Origin: Trifolium pratense | Taxonomy: Eukaryota; Streptophyta; Magnoliopsida; Fabales; Fabaceae | Direction: 5' to 3' | NCBI RefSeq assembly: GCF_020283565.1 | Contig: NC_060062.1 | Span: forward strand, 50,614,439 to 50,678,438 | Length of the DNA: 64,000 nucleotides | Part shown: positions 34,455-44,640 of the stretch, piece by piece | How the letters are laid out: each line of letters opens with the position of its first letter | Numbering within the stretch: position 1 is the stretch's first letter | Made by a program: the position numbers and the translations under genes | The notes under the pieces: model-generated | What the model saw: the letters and a program-made list of their open reading frames with translations, nothing else | Databases searched by the model: none | Told to the model about the DNA's origin: nothing

Positions 34455-35906
34455 TTAGAGGCGAATGAAATCTTGTTTGTCAATTATATTTGCCACCTGA
34501 GATAGTGCAATGTACGACGAACCACCTTGATACAAAGCTTTCTCTCCACTCACCATAATCTCTCTCACTTTGTCCCTCACGTTGTTGCTCTTACCATTTT
34601 GTTCCTCCAAAATTATTTTTTTCACCAAACTAGCTATCTCCTCCCTACCCACCACATTCTTTGAGGGCAACATCGTAGTCTTAACAGCCACACCAAGCTC
34701 CTCAACCAAAAACGCCGCATTCATCCTTTGTTCCGCATAAAGTGGCCAAGCAATGATAGGCACACCATTGGTTAAACTCTCAAGTACAGAACCCCACCCA
34801 CAATGCGAAATAAAACAACCAATCGAAGGATGTTTCAAAATAGCTACTTGTGGGGCCCACTCTTGAATTAACAAACCCACATTCTTAATCCTCTCTAAAA
34901 ACCCGTCGGGTAAATGTTTTTTAATCTCATCAAGTTCACCATCAAATCCGTCACTACATCCAGTGGTAAAAAATGCCGCATCCGCAGATTCTCCCCTAGG
35001 TACACGCACCACCCAAACAAATCTTTGTTTACTTAATTCCAAACCTAAAGCTATTTCCTTCATTTGTTCATACGACATCGTTCCACCGCTTCCAAACGAA
35101 ACATAAACGGCAGATTCCTTCGGTTGTTTATCAAGCCATTTCATCACTGACTCGGTAGCTTGATTCAATTTTGACTCGGGCTGTCTCACCAGGGGTCCAA
35201 TTGCAAATACATGAACTTTCAATAAACCCGATAATTCACCATTTAGTCCTTTAAGCTCTCTATGTTGAAGCTCATCCCACGTGTTGACCAAAACGGCGTC
35301 ACTTTTAGAGAGATTGTTTGCTATAATTAGATATTCACTATATCCTAAGTCGTTTCGGTTATGCATGGGATCAACCAAATCCACGGGTCGAATCGGTTTA
35401 CAACCTGGGATTTTCAACAGTTCTTTTAGCACGACATATTCTCCTTTTATTTGTTCGTCCAAAACAGGTGAATACACAAGGAGGGAAAGAAACCAAGCAT
35501 TAGAAGCTACATAGACAAATTTCGGAATGTTGAGTTCTTGTGCTAAGGTTAGAGACTCTGTTCCGAATATGTCTACGATGAAGGCCGAAGGACGGATGGG
35601 TAAGTTTTTTAAGGTGGATTTAATTGAAGGTATGGCATGGCGCATTGTGACGCAGAGGTGGGCGGTGACAGAGAGGTTAGAGGGAATGTTTGGTGATGGG
35701 ATTTGGATGATGGTGTAGAGGGATGGATTTGTGGCTGAGTTGAGGATTTGTGATTCTGCATGTGAAGTAGGAGATTTGATGGCAATGATTGTGAGTTTGA
35801 AGTTGTGGTGGATGAGTAAGCGCTTAGCAAGCTCGATGGTGGGGATGAGATGCCCAAGGCCTGGGCTGGAGAGTAGAACCACATGGGATGGCTTGTGCAA
35901 ATCCAT
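34455..35906 (-). CDS. UDP-glycosyltransferase, UGT72-like, copy 2
   Basis: A single-exon, 483-residue family-1 glycosyltransferase. Seen: SSPGLGHLIP with catalytic His19, SAFIVDIFGTE with the activating Asp near 111, YVSFGSGGTMS, and the full PSPG box from WAPQVAILKHPSIGC to PLYAEQ, again with HCGWGS. The C-terminus ALSQVANIIDKQDFIRL and stop match copy 1 up to DFI. It looks intact. It is more like copy 3 than copy 1 (for example IIQIPSPNIPS and WVVR). It faces copy 1 tail to tail. Upstream, 36210-36290 resembles the corresponding flank of copy 3, and further upstream are several transposons that copy 3 lacks. Confidence 0.95.
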   Translation of the reverse strand: MDLHKPSHVVLLSSPGLGHLIPTIELAKRLLIHHNFKLTIIAIKSPTSHAESQILNSATNPSLYTIIQIPSPNIPSNLSVTAHLCVTMRHAIPSIKSTLKNLPIRPSAFIVDIFGTESLTLAQELNIPKFVYVASNAWFLSLLVYSPVLDEQIKGEYVVLKELLKIPGCKPIRPVDLVDPMHNRNDLGYSEYLIIANNLSKSDAVLVNTWDELQHRELKGLNGELSGLLKVHVFAIGPLVRQPESKLNQATESVMKWLDKQPKESAVYVSFGSGGTMSYEQMKEIALGLELSKQRFVWVVRVPRGESADAAFFTTGCSDGFDGELDEIKKHLPDGFLERIKNVGLLIQEWAPQVAILKHPSIGCFISHCGWGSVLESLTNGVPIIAWPLYAEQRMNAAFLVEELGVAVKTTMLPSKNVVGREEIASLVKKIILEEQNGKSNNVRDKVREIMVSGEKALYQGGSSYIALSQVANIIDKQDFIRL

Positions 35907-35960
35907 GATATGAGGAATCAGGGAAGTGAATTGATTAATTGATTATGGAGAAGTGATGAA

Positions 35961-35976
35961 TATATATATATATATA
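35961..35976 (-). promoter_or_regulatory. TA-rich TATA region of UGT copy 2
   Basis: An alternating TA run of 16 bp lies about 55-70 bp before the ATG at 35906. The leader between them (CAATTCACTTCCCTGATTCC) is shared with copy 3. Confidence 0.5.
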
Positions 35977-36348
35977 CCAATAAATTATTTCCTCCTGTCA
36001 GAAATTATATATAAGCAAATATATACTTATTAGATTCATTGAACTATATTATAGTTCAGATGCATCAATTCTTCAATGAATCTAAAAATAAAAAGTTTAA
36101 TTTTGCTTATAATTGTGACTGGAGAAAATAAATAGTGATAAAAGTTTTAGTCTTTTTAAGTATGTGATCAAGGGTAAAATTTCTAGCTCATATCTAACAA
36201 ATTTTTTTGGTATTAGTCATTACTAATTAATTACTAATGGTAGTGGAGAAATGAATCCTTTAAATATTATATAATTAAAATGGTGTCTTTTGGAGTGTTT
36301 TTATATATAGAGTACATAATTACTATATTAAAAAACATGTGTATATCC
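35977..36348. other. Upstream flank of UGT copy 2 duplicated at copy 3
   Basis: TATTAGTCATTACTAA, TAGTGGAGAAAT and ATATAATTAAAATGGTGTCT (36212-36292) recur at 47560-47642 upstream of copy 3. No gene is seen. Confidence 0.7.
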
Positions 36349-36783
36349 CAATGTTTTAAGAACCGGACCGGAGGTCGAATCGTTGTGACAACTGGTTCAA
36401 GGGTCAATCGGTCAGATCGGTTCAACCGTTATTGAACCGTTTATATTGAACCGTTCATATAATTTTTTCACGTGTTTGAGTCTATGGTTGGAAAGGAAAG
36501 ATTTTTGATTTTTTAACCTTTCAATTTCAATCCATCGTTTTTTTTAATTAAAAAATCAGTTTTTTTTTTTTTTTTTTTAAGTGAGAGAAAAACCGGCCGG
36601 TTTTTCCGGTTCACCGGTTCACACCGGTTCACACCGGTTCATACCGGTTCACACCGGTTCATACCGGTTCACACCGGTTTTTGACCGGTTCCACTGACTA
36701 GCGGTTCTTGCTAGTCGTCCGGACCGCCGAGGGCACCGGTTCGTGGTCGGACCGGCCGGTCCGGTTCGGTTTTTAAAACATTG
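36349..36783. mobile_element. hAT-type MITE, GC-rich, 8-bp TSD GTATATCC
   Basis: Ends CAATGTTTTAAGAACCGGAC and the reverse complement CGGTTTTTAAAACATTG; exact 8-bp flanks GTATATCC at 36341-36348 and 36784-36791. The centre (36600-36690) is a tandem array of about eight ACACCGGTTC-like units of 10-11 bp. The interior is far richer in GC than anything around it. It is absent from the matching site upstream of UGT copy 3, so it came after that duplication. Confidence 0.9.
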
Positions 36784-36784
36784 G

Positions 36785-37205
36785 TATATCCTATGTTTTC
36801 ATAAAAATCTAAAGTTTATCCCAACCTTGGACAATAACTTTTATGGTCCAAAACTACACATCTGAAATACTATTTTCCGAGGGAATGGATTCTCTCAAGT
36901 GTGATTTACACTTGAGAGAATAAAGTGTAATCTAACACCATCTAAATTCATTTTCTCTAAATTTTTATATGTTTCTCTCTTTTGATCAATGGTAACAACC
37001 CACACTTTATTCTCTCAAGTGTAAATTACACTTGAGAGAGTCCATTCCCATTTGCCGATGAAAAGTACATTAACATAAAAATCCAAAGCTTAATTAGTAT
37101 ATCCTATGTTTATATCCTATGTTTTCATAAAAATCCAAAGCTTATCCCAATCTTGGACAATAACTTTTATGGTTCAAAAATACACATCTGAAATATAATT
37201 TTGCT
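36785..37205. repeat. Direct repeat of about 95 bp around a MITE
   Basis: TATCCTATGTTTTCATAAAA through ACACATCTGAAATA.TATTTT occurs at 36788-36875 and again at 37115-37203. A diverged third copy (ATCCAAAGCTTACGGTCC...ACACAGCTGAAATA) lies at 47660-47696 upstream of UGT copy 3. The first pair is therefore a local duplication of a UGT upstream segment. Confidence 0.8.
36881..37049. mobile_element. Small fold-back MITE, 169 bp
   Basis: GGGAATGGATTCTCTCAAGT at the left pairs with ACTTGAGAGAGTCCATTCCC at the right (one mismatch); each arm carries in addition a smaller palindrome CTCAAGTGT...ACACTTGAG. Loop of about 75 bp. It sits between the two direct repeats. Confidence 0.8.
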
Positions 37206-37395
37206 TCCATACAAACAAGATTACTTAATTAGCACGCCAAAATAATTTCAAAGTCTATTTGAAGATGAACAGTACTTTAGCCATTTTCAAACGAAACATG
37301 CAATTAAAGTTTGGACCAAATTTAAGAGTATTTTCTTAGATGTGTTTGGTCATGTTGTTCTTCATTTAATATTTTCTTAAATGAAGAACAATATG

Positions 37396-38283
37396 CACTA
37401 AGACTCTGTTTGGAATGATGGAAACAAATGGAGCGGAACGAAACATAAATTAGTAGAATGGAATGAAATAGATTGGAATGAAATTTAAATTCTGTTGGAC
37501 TGTTTGAATAGTTTATAATGTAACAGAATAATGTTTCCATTCCATTGTTTGGAAAGTGGACGGAATGAACTAAGTTTTAGAAAATTTATTCCACTTTTAC
37601 CCTTTATTATTTAAATATATCATATAATACATATTATTACAACAAGTTATGCTATTCCAACAATCTATACAAAACCAATGCATATTGTTTCATTAGCTTC
37701 TATTATGCAAGTGCTATAATAGTTGGTTGAAACTATGAGCTATATGTGAATGTCCACCACCAGAAACAATTAAAACAATTGCCAAGGGAACCAATGACCA
37801 CTACCAAAACAAAGTCCAGTACTAACCATAAACAAAGAACCGCTGGCAGCAAAAACCAACACACACAATGCAATAGAAATAGAACTTAACAGTGGAACAA
37901 CCTCAATAAAAAGTGACATACGTTAGTGATGAAGAAGAACCGCGAGTCTTGTGAAAAAATAAGCAGTCACAAACAGCACATAGAAGAAGTGAAGTAGAGA
38001 GATGAGTGAAATATGAGTATTTGAGATGAGGAAGAGACAAATAAAATAAGAATAAAAAAGTAATATTAAAAATATGATGTTTCATTCCATCGGAATATTG
38101 GATACCCCCAAATTGGGAGTAATGAAAAATTGAAGGATTGAGTGGTATAGAATGGAATTGGTTATAAGTTTCCATTTCATTTCATTAGTTTTTTGCAAAT
38201 CCAAATAATGAAATTTTATTATATACCTCTTCTCTCCGTTCCATTTCATTCCACCACTTACCACCAATCCAAACATAGTGCTT
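37396..38283. mobile_element. Possible MITE-like element, about 0.9 kb
   Basis: Left GCACTAAGACTCTGTTTGGA and right TCCAAACATAGTGC are inverted versions with a small gap, and both subterminal parts are full of GGAATGAAA / TTTCATTCC words in opposite orientation. No exact target duplication was found. No coding content. Confidence 0.5.
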
Positions 38284-39699
38284 GGTATCGTAATGATTTT
38301 GTTAAACACCTTGTTAAACTGCACTAATCTACTACAATCTACAAGCAGGGGCGGATCTATTCAGCACTGAGGGTGTGCATATGACCACCCTAGACTTTTC
38401 AAATTTACACCTACTATTCTATATTATTGTTGCTTTGCACACCCTGAATACTTCCATTTGCACCACTTGTCCAAAACATTTTCTCTCGTGTCATTAAATA
38501 AATACTTTTTTTTTTTTTTTGATAATCAAAATTTTATTATAAGGAAGTACAAAGGGGTACTCAAACCCTTATAACAAAGAGCACTAAACTAAGTGCTCAG
38601 AATACAAGACATAGGATTTAAACACCAAAAAGAAAAAGGAGTACAAGTCCTACGCCCATACCGACTAGTGAACCACAACCAAGAATAAAGTTTGATTGTC
38701 TCCAATAACGACGAACACTACAAAAAATTCGCCTTTTAGCGGCGGTTTTTTAGTGGGAGTTTCTCAAAACCCCCGCAGAATACTACAAAATTGAGGCGCG
38801 CCCAAATTTACCTTTTACTGGCAATTTTTTACTGGGGATTTTGCAGAACCCCCGCAGTATACTTCAAATTAATTCTATTTTTTTTCACTCCCCGCTCTAT
38901 ACCTTTTCCCTCTGGCGCTTTTTTGTTTTTTATTTGATTTTTCTTTTCCCACTTTTTTATTTTCATTATATTTTTCTCAACAAAGAAGAGAACAGAGAAA
39001 GATCTGAAAACAACCGTACGTGTCTCACTCCAAACAAACCGCTCCTCCGTCTCACTCTGGAAACAACCGTACGCGTCTCCGTCTCACTCCAAACTCACAA
39101 ACTGCTCCTCCGTTTTAGATCTGAACACGCAGCTTCTCTGTTAGTGAACACGACGCTTCAAGCTTCTCAGTTAGTGAACACGCCGCTTCTTACCACTGTT
39201 GTTTGATTTCGTTAACCTCACTTCCTTTTCAATTTATGATTTCTATTTGGTTTCAATAAATTTCGTTAGGGTTTTATAATTTCTCTACATCGGGTTTCAA
39301 TCATTTATCTACTTAGGGTTTCCTTCTTCTTATGAATGAATTGATTTGTCATTGAAAAGATTTGAAATGTTTTCTGTGTGCTTTTTGTAGGACTGGTTAT
39401 AGGACTGCATATAGTGTTGGTTGATTGAAGGTTGATTGTTAGAGGAAGGGAGTAACAACAAGAAAGAATCATTTGAGGTAAGCATTGTCACTTATTTTTT
39501 AGTTTTATTGAGTGCATGTAAACTGTTTGATCAAAGTTCTTAATGGTTGGTTTTCCTTAAATTATTAGGTAACTATGAGGAAAAAAAATCACTCTTTTTT
39601 CCTTTATGTTTTTTCCACTCTTTTGAACAGAGTGAGTTTCATATTTGCTGCTTAATTTTGTTTCCTTTATTATATATGTTTTAATCATATTATACCCTT

Positions 39700-39935
39700 T
39701 ATCTTTAGATAACAGATCATCGCCGGGTTTTACAACCAAGAAACCAATAGCGTAAGGAACATGAACTGAGTCTATAATAACAGTCTCTGTATCAGCTACA
39801 ATGAAAGGCTGTCTTTGCATTTCAATTGGTTTAATTGATGTTATATACTTCTTAAATTTACCCTTTTTAGATTCTACTCTTTGTGGCTCTTTATGTTCAA
39901 CTACTACATTGCTATTTAAGCTACCCCCATAATTT
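39700..39935 (-). pseudogene. Fragment of mitochondrial-plasmid-type B-family DNA polymerase
   Basis: On the - strand the open frame reads VVVEHKEPQRVESKKGKFKK, then PFIVADTETVIID and VHVPYAIGFLVVKPGDDL. This resembles the N-terminal exonuclease start of protein-primed DNA polymerases from plant mitochondrial linear plasmids; DTET is the Exo I motif. The match ends after GDDLLSKDKG. Only about 75 residues are left and no polymerase motifs follow, so it is a captured scrap. It is antisense to the transposon gene, in what would be an early intron. Confidence 0.7.
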
Positions 39936-40217
39936 ACTAGCTACCTCATCGTTGGTTAATGATAAGCCTTTGAAACAACCATATGGTTGGTGACTTTGAA
40001 ACAAATGTGCACATGTCTAAGTAGATTAGTATATTTTATTTTGTCATTTAGTTAAAGGTAAACATTTTTGACATGCACAAAAATTTATTCTGAAATAGTA
40101 AAATTTCTACATATCAGACAGTGATCCTTGTCTATGTGTCTGAGACTTTTTTATTTAATTATTTTAAAATAATTATTTAAATGCATAGAATCTGAGTTTG
40201 TTTTATTTATTTTGAAG

Positions 40218-41795
40218 CCTCGATTTAAATTTATGACTATTGAAGCTCTTGCAAAGAGATATTGCAAGCTTAGCATTTCAAAGAAGTGGGCTACACATAG
40301 ACAAAATTTGTGGGTTACCTTCTATGATCCATCAAAATCCCGAGATGAAATCATAAGTAATGTTCCTAGAGGTATAAACCCAATTCAATGGGCTCATTTT
40401 GTAAACTACCGTTTGAAACCAGAAACACAGGTAAAATTTGATTACTTTGATCTATTTATTGTTGTTGTTAATCATATCGCGGCTTTAATCAAACATACAT
40501 TATGCTTGTTGTTAATCATATGATTAATTATTTAACTTGTATTTGTTTTTAATAGGAGCATTGTAGAAAAAATAAAGAAAATCGAAGCAAACAAGTTATT
40601 CCTCATACTGATGGTTCTAAACCTCTTTCGAGAAAAAGACATGAGATGGTAGTTTTACTAAATTAACTTCATATTTTTACCAAATATAATTTACTACCAA
40701 TTTTGACATATTTTCTGTTTTAGTTTTTGGAAACTGGACAGAAGCCTAGTCGTGGAAAATTGTATATTGAAACCCATAAAAAAAAGGATGGGTCATTTGT
40801 AAATGATGCAGCAAATAGTACAGTGGTAAGTTTAAATTTAATAAATTATTGTTTTGGATGCATGTATTTTAACTATATTATTTTTTGACTTGATGATCTT
40901 GTATATGCTAATATGAACAAATTGAAGTGGGTTTGACTCAAAACAGTGTTGATGAATCTGTAATTTCTCCTAATGATGTTGTCGGTAGAGTGCTTGGGCC
41001 TGAGCATCCTGGAAGAATGCGATGTTTGGGTATGGCAGCAACTCCTACTAATACATTTACAAGCAACATAGTCCGACTTTCACATTTAAGTAATTCTTCG
41101 ATTGTTCCGTCTACATCATCGCCTAATTACTGGCAAGAAAAGTACACAAACTTGGAAAGTGCATTTAAAGCTTATCTTATGATGAAAGAAGGATGCATTC
41201 CTCAGGAAGTGGCTAACATTTTGGGTTCATCGAATGTAAGTTCTTTTATTAGCCTATATCTTTGTTCCTAGCTAAGCTTTGGGTTCATCTTGAATAATAC
41301 CTGAGTTTTCCTCGAATAATGGTAGCTGATTAATGTTGAATAATAGTTGAATATAATAGAATCAGAACAATTTCATGTGTCAGGGTCAATGAGGCCTCAC
41401 TATGTTATGGATAATGTGACTATATTTAAGTTAGTTGTAGCTTTGAGTTCATATGCATGTAAGTGTGTTTAGTTGTATATATGTGACTATATTTAAGTTA
41501 GTTGAATAGCTTTGGGTTTATGAATTCATCTACATGTAAGTGTTTCTAGTTGTACTATATACTATTCTGGCTAGAGTGTTCTTTTGGTGTTGTGGCCGGT
41601 TGTTTATAATCCTAGAAAAAATGGCAGATGCAAAATTGAATATCATTTTGGTTTGTTGTAACCGTGTTTGTTTGTGGAAGCTTTGCCAAATATTTTAACT
41701 AATTAAATTGTTATTTTTATTTTCAGCCTGACGTTGCAAGCGAGCCTGATTCACCTTTTAATGCAAGAGGATCAAGTGGTGGAAGCAATATCTGA
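40218..41795 (+). CDS. CACTA-encoded Transposase_24 (Ptta/En/Spm) protein
   Basis: The accessory protein of plant CACTA elements, thought to bind the element ends. Exons about 40218-40430, 40556-40648, 40724-40825, about 40912-41235, 41727-41795; stop TGA at 41793-41795. Recognisable: KKWATHRQNLWVTFYDPSKS, EHCRKNKENRSKQ, PHTDGSKPLSRKRHE, PSRGKLYIETHKKKDGSFVN, DVVGRVLGPEHPGRMRCLGM, APTNTF-like ATPTNTFTS, and a C-terminal coiled stretch. The start is not certain: ATG at 40236 or an exon further 5' (leader exon before 39480). The acceptor of the fourth exon is unclear because no AG is at the expected place, so it may already be damaged. Confidence 0.8.
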
Positions 41796-42604
41796 TGCAA
41801 GATTATAATTAGGATTATTACATATTATAGTTTTATCAAACAACATTTTGTTGGGTTATAAAACATGTTGATTCTATATTGTGTTAGGATGAATTTTATG
41901 CTATATTAGGAATTGTTAAGTTACATTTGGTATTAGACAATATATATATATATATATATATATGATGTTTTGAACTAAGTTTATGTCATTTTGGTTATAT
42001 ATATTTTTTGAAACAGGTTATATATTTATTTGGAATATGAGTGAAATGAAATAATATATATATTAAAAACTAAAAATAAACGTTCATTAAAGTATAAAAA
42101 ATTAAATATAAAAATAAAATCCAGCATTGGTATTACGGAGGTTAAAAACTCCCACAAAATAAATATTTTAAACTCATCCAACACAGATTTTCTGGAGGTT
42201 AAGAACTCCCAAAAATTAAAGAAACTAAACTGTGGGGGTTTAAAACCCCCATCAAAAGAACCTCCGCAAACAAAACGCAATACCAGCGGTTTTCGCAAAC
42301 TGCCGCAAGTAAGTTAAAAACCGCCGTAACTATTCTATGGCAACCTATAACGCGGCATTTTGAAAAAATCCCAGGAAACATATTGCGGAGGTTTGAAACC
42401 CCCACTAAATAGGTATAAAACCGCCGCAAAAAGGCGCCTTTTTTTTGTAGTGGAAACATCCGAAATATTGTCATTAAATAAATACTAATGCAACTCTACG
42501 CTTTTTGTTTGGCATTAAATTAAAATCCACTAAACCCACTTAAGATAAAAATGCAGTCTAAGAAAATAGAAGAAAATAGAACTCTTGAGTCTTGACTTGA
42601 GTTA

Positions 42605-42814
42605 GAGCCGTTTGGATTAGCTTATTTTTGACCTTATGCAAACAGCTTATGTAATATAAATTAGATTTTATGTTATTTTATAAATTCACACTAGTGAAAA
42701 TTGTATTTTTATAAGCTATTTTATCATAAACTACTTTGACAAACTTATAATAATACATAAAAATCGCATAAATTGTTTGCATAAGTTCAAAAATAAGTTA
42801 ATTCAAACGGACCC
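42605..42814. mobile_element. Tourist-like MITE (PIF/Harbinger), TSD TTA
   Basis: TIRs of about 46 bp: GAGCCGTTTGGATTAGCTTA... and, reverse complemented, GGGTCCGTTTGAATTAACTT...; flanks TTA at 42602-42604 and 42815-42817. Length 210 bp, no coding sequence. It sits in the right arm of the hAT element. Confidence 0.85.
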
Positions 42815-43089
42815 TTAATCGTCAGATAAAACTCTAGAGCCACCGAGTCAAGCTTGAAAATGCATACATTGTACTTCTTTTATAGTAGTTATTATTATAT
42901 TTTTTTTCTTTTGTCTCTGGATATTATCACTATGATTAATAATATTGATAATATCCCTCCTTCAATTTTCAAGTGATTATAATTAAAATATATTTTTTAT
43001 AAAAAATATACTTTTAAAATTTTATCAGATTGCTCAAGCAAAGTTTAAAAAAATAACATGCGCGCACATATAGTTTAATATTTATGTCC

Positions 43090-43215
43090 GTAAATCCTAG
43101 TTAAATTAGTAAAAAAAAATGCCTAAATTGTTATGACGTCTGATCGGGGTTCGAATTCTGTCTACCTCAATTGTGTGTGTGAGTTTACGATGACTTTGTC
43201 ATTTTGTCTGTGTTC
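43090..43215 (+). mobile_element. tRNA-derived SINE
   Basis: B box GGGGTTCGAATTCTG follows an A-box-like TAGTTAAATTAGTAAAAA, then TGTGTGTGAGTTTACGATGA and CTTTGTCATTTTGTCTGTG. The same order is seen, with differences, in the copy at 47805-47937 on the other strand. Confidence 0.65.
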
Positions 43216-43929
43216 AAAAAATTTGCACCCCCTAATGCAGGGTCCTGGATCCGCCACTGTCTACAAGTGTGCCTTAGCGAAATCCCGGGTTAAACCTTTA
43301 AATACGTAAGAAAGAAGTTTATAGAAGACAAGAAGTATTTGAAGAGACAAGAAGATTTATATGATAGATTTATGCCAAAATTGTCTCATCATGCAGTTTC
43401 CAAACCCAAATTGTTTAAGTCCTGCACGCACTAGATTAGGAGATTTTCCTTTCCCACCCGCCCTCTTTTCTCGCGCGTTATTTAGGTAGTGGAGTTTATC
43501 CGTTACTAGCACTGGATGGGAAAAAAACAGGTTAAATTTAGGACAAGTTTAGATCAAACGCCATCCCAAAAACCCTGCGTGAAAAATGACATTGTTGCGA
43601 TCTACTACTTAAGTAGCGAACGAACATTTGACAGAATAACATCAAAACTAGAATATTTTAATAGACAAAAATATTATAACAAAAATTATTATAACACGTC
43701 ATTAAAAAAAAAATGACAAAATATACGAAGATTATAACACGGAACAAGTATATTATTTTATTATATTATTTTGATACGAAGATTAACCTTTGTATCGATT
43801 AGTCATATTGACCGGTCCTCCTGGGGTACCTAAAGTGCTTTTGCCCCCAAGCTTTTACACCCTGGACACTAGCCACTTTGTCTAATCGACCACGGAATAT
43901 GAGCCTTTTAACGCGTAAAATAACATACC

Positions 43930-44640
43930 CCTATGCCCTTCCGCCTTCATCGTAAACATAATCGGGACATAATCTTTAATCTTAGCAAAGAACACAACAT
44001 TCCGAAATTCGTCTATGTAGCTTCACACGCTTGGTATCTTTCCCTGTTTGTGTTTTCACCCATTTTAGACAAACAAATCGAAGGACAATACGCTGATCAG
44101 AAAGAACCTTTGAAAATCCCAGGTTGTAAATCGATTCGACCCAAGGATTTGATTGATTTAATGTTGGACCGAAACAACTTGCGGTATAAAGAGTACTTAA
44201 TCACAACGAACAATATCTGTAAAAGCGACGCCGTTTTGGTTAACATGTGGAATGAACTTCACATAGAGAGTTTAAAACACTAAATGGGGAATTATCGGGT
44301 TCGTTGAAAGTTCTTGTATTTGTAGTTGGACCCCTGGTGAGACAAACTAAGGCAGAAACGGATCAAAATATCAAGTCATTGATGAAATGACTTGATAAAA
44401 CAATCAAAGGAGTCTCTTGTTTATGTTTCATTTGGGAGCTGTGGAACATTAATTGTCCTATGACCAAATGAAAAAATTAGCTTTTGGTTTAGAACACTAG
44501 TCACTTTGTCCTAAGGGTGAAGATGTGGATGCGGCATTTTTCACTGTTGGATGCAGTGACCCATTTGATGAGATACAAAAGCAGCTGTTAGAGGATTTTT
44601 TAGAGAGGATTAAGAACGTAGATATTATTATCCTCTAGCT
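43930..44640 (+). pseudogene. UGT72-like pseudogene (5'-truncated, frameshifted)
   Basis: Starts abruptly at the codon equivalent to about residue 103 of UGT copy 1 (CCCTTCCGCCTTCATCGTAA) and follows it through IPKFVYVASHAWYLSLF, KSDAVLVN and the segment before the PSPG box. Single-base losses and gains near 43975, 44265 and 44400 and a missing stretch after 44490 break the frame; it ends near the equivalent of residue 337, before the PSPG box. It has no promoter or N-terminal His. Its 3' flank also matches that of copy 1. Confidence 0.93.

Larger units (their letters stand above)
38716..42452 (+). mobile_element. CACTA (En/Spm) element, TSD GAA
   Basis: Starts CACTACAAAAAATTCGCC and ends GGCGCCTTTTTTTTGTAGTG; 3-bp flanks GAA at 38713-38715 and 42453-42455. 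Subterminal parts hold GC-rich repeats of the kind AAAACCCCCGC and ACCGCCG in both orientations. A single spliced gene of the Transposase_24 type lies on the + strand and a polymerase fragment on the - strand. The large TNP2-like transposase is missing, so it would depend on another element. Confidence 0.92.
38507..42470 (-). mobile_element. 5'-truncated LINE tail, split by the CACTA
   Basis: Poly(T) at 38507 followed by ATAAGGAAGTACAAAGGGGT-type sequence, much like the 3' end of the LINE at 20900. Exact 16-bp target repeats TCATTAAATAAATACT lie at 38491-38506 and 42471-42486. Without the CACTA the LINE is only about 225 bp (38507-38715 and 42456-42470). No coding sequence. Confidence 0.85.
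38346..43259. mobile_element. hAT-type element holding a LINE tail, a CACTA and a MITE
   Basis: TIRs CAGGGGCGGATCTA and (reverse complement) CAGTGGCGGATCCA; exact 8-bp flanks TCTACAAG at 38338-38345 and 43260-43267. Without its inserts it would be only about 0.9 kb and has no transposase. The flanks to the right (43268-43440) match 48075-48460 upstream of UGT copy 3, so the hAT entered the UGT upstream region after the block duplication. The TIR resembles that of the MITE at 55658. Confidence 0.9.

Noticed and set aside
38841..39206. 121-codon open frame at the start of the second CACTA
   Set aside because: It lies in the GC-rich subterminal region and 5' leader; no similarity to a known protein.
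42026..42474. Two - strand open frames at the right end of the second CACTA
   Set aside because: They translate subterminal repeats (GGAGGTT / AACCTCC) and overlap the terminal inverted repeat.
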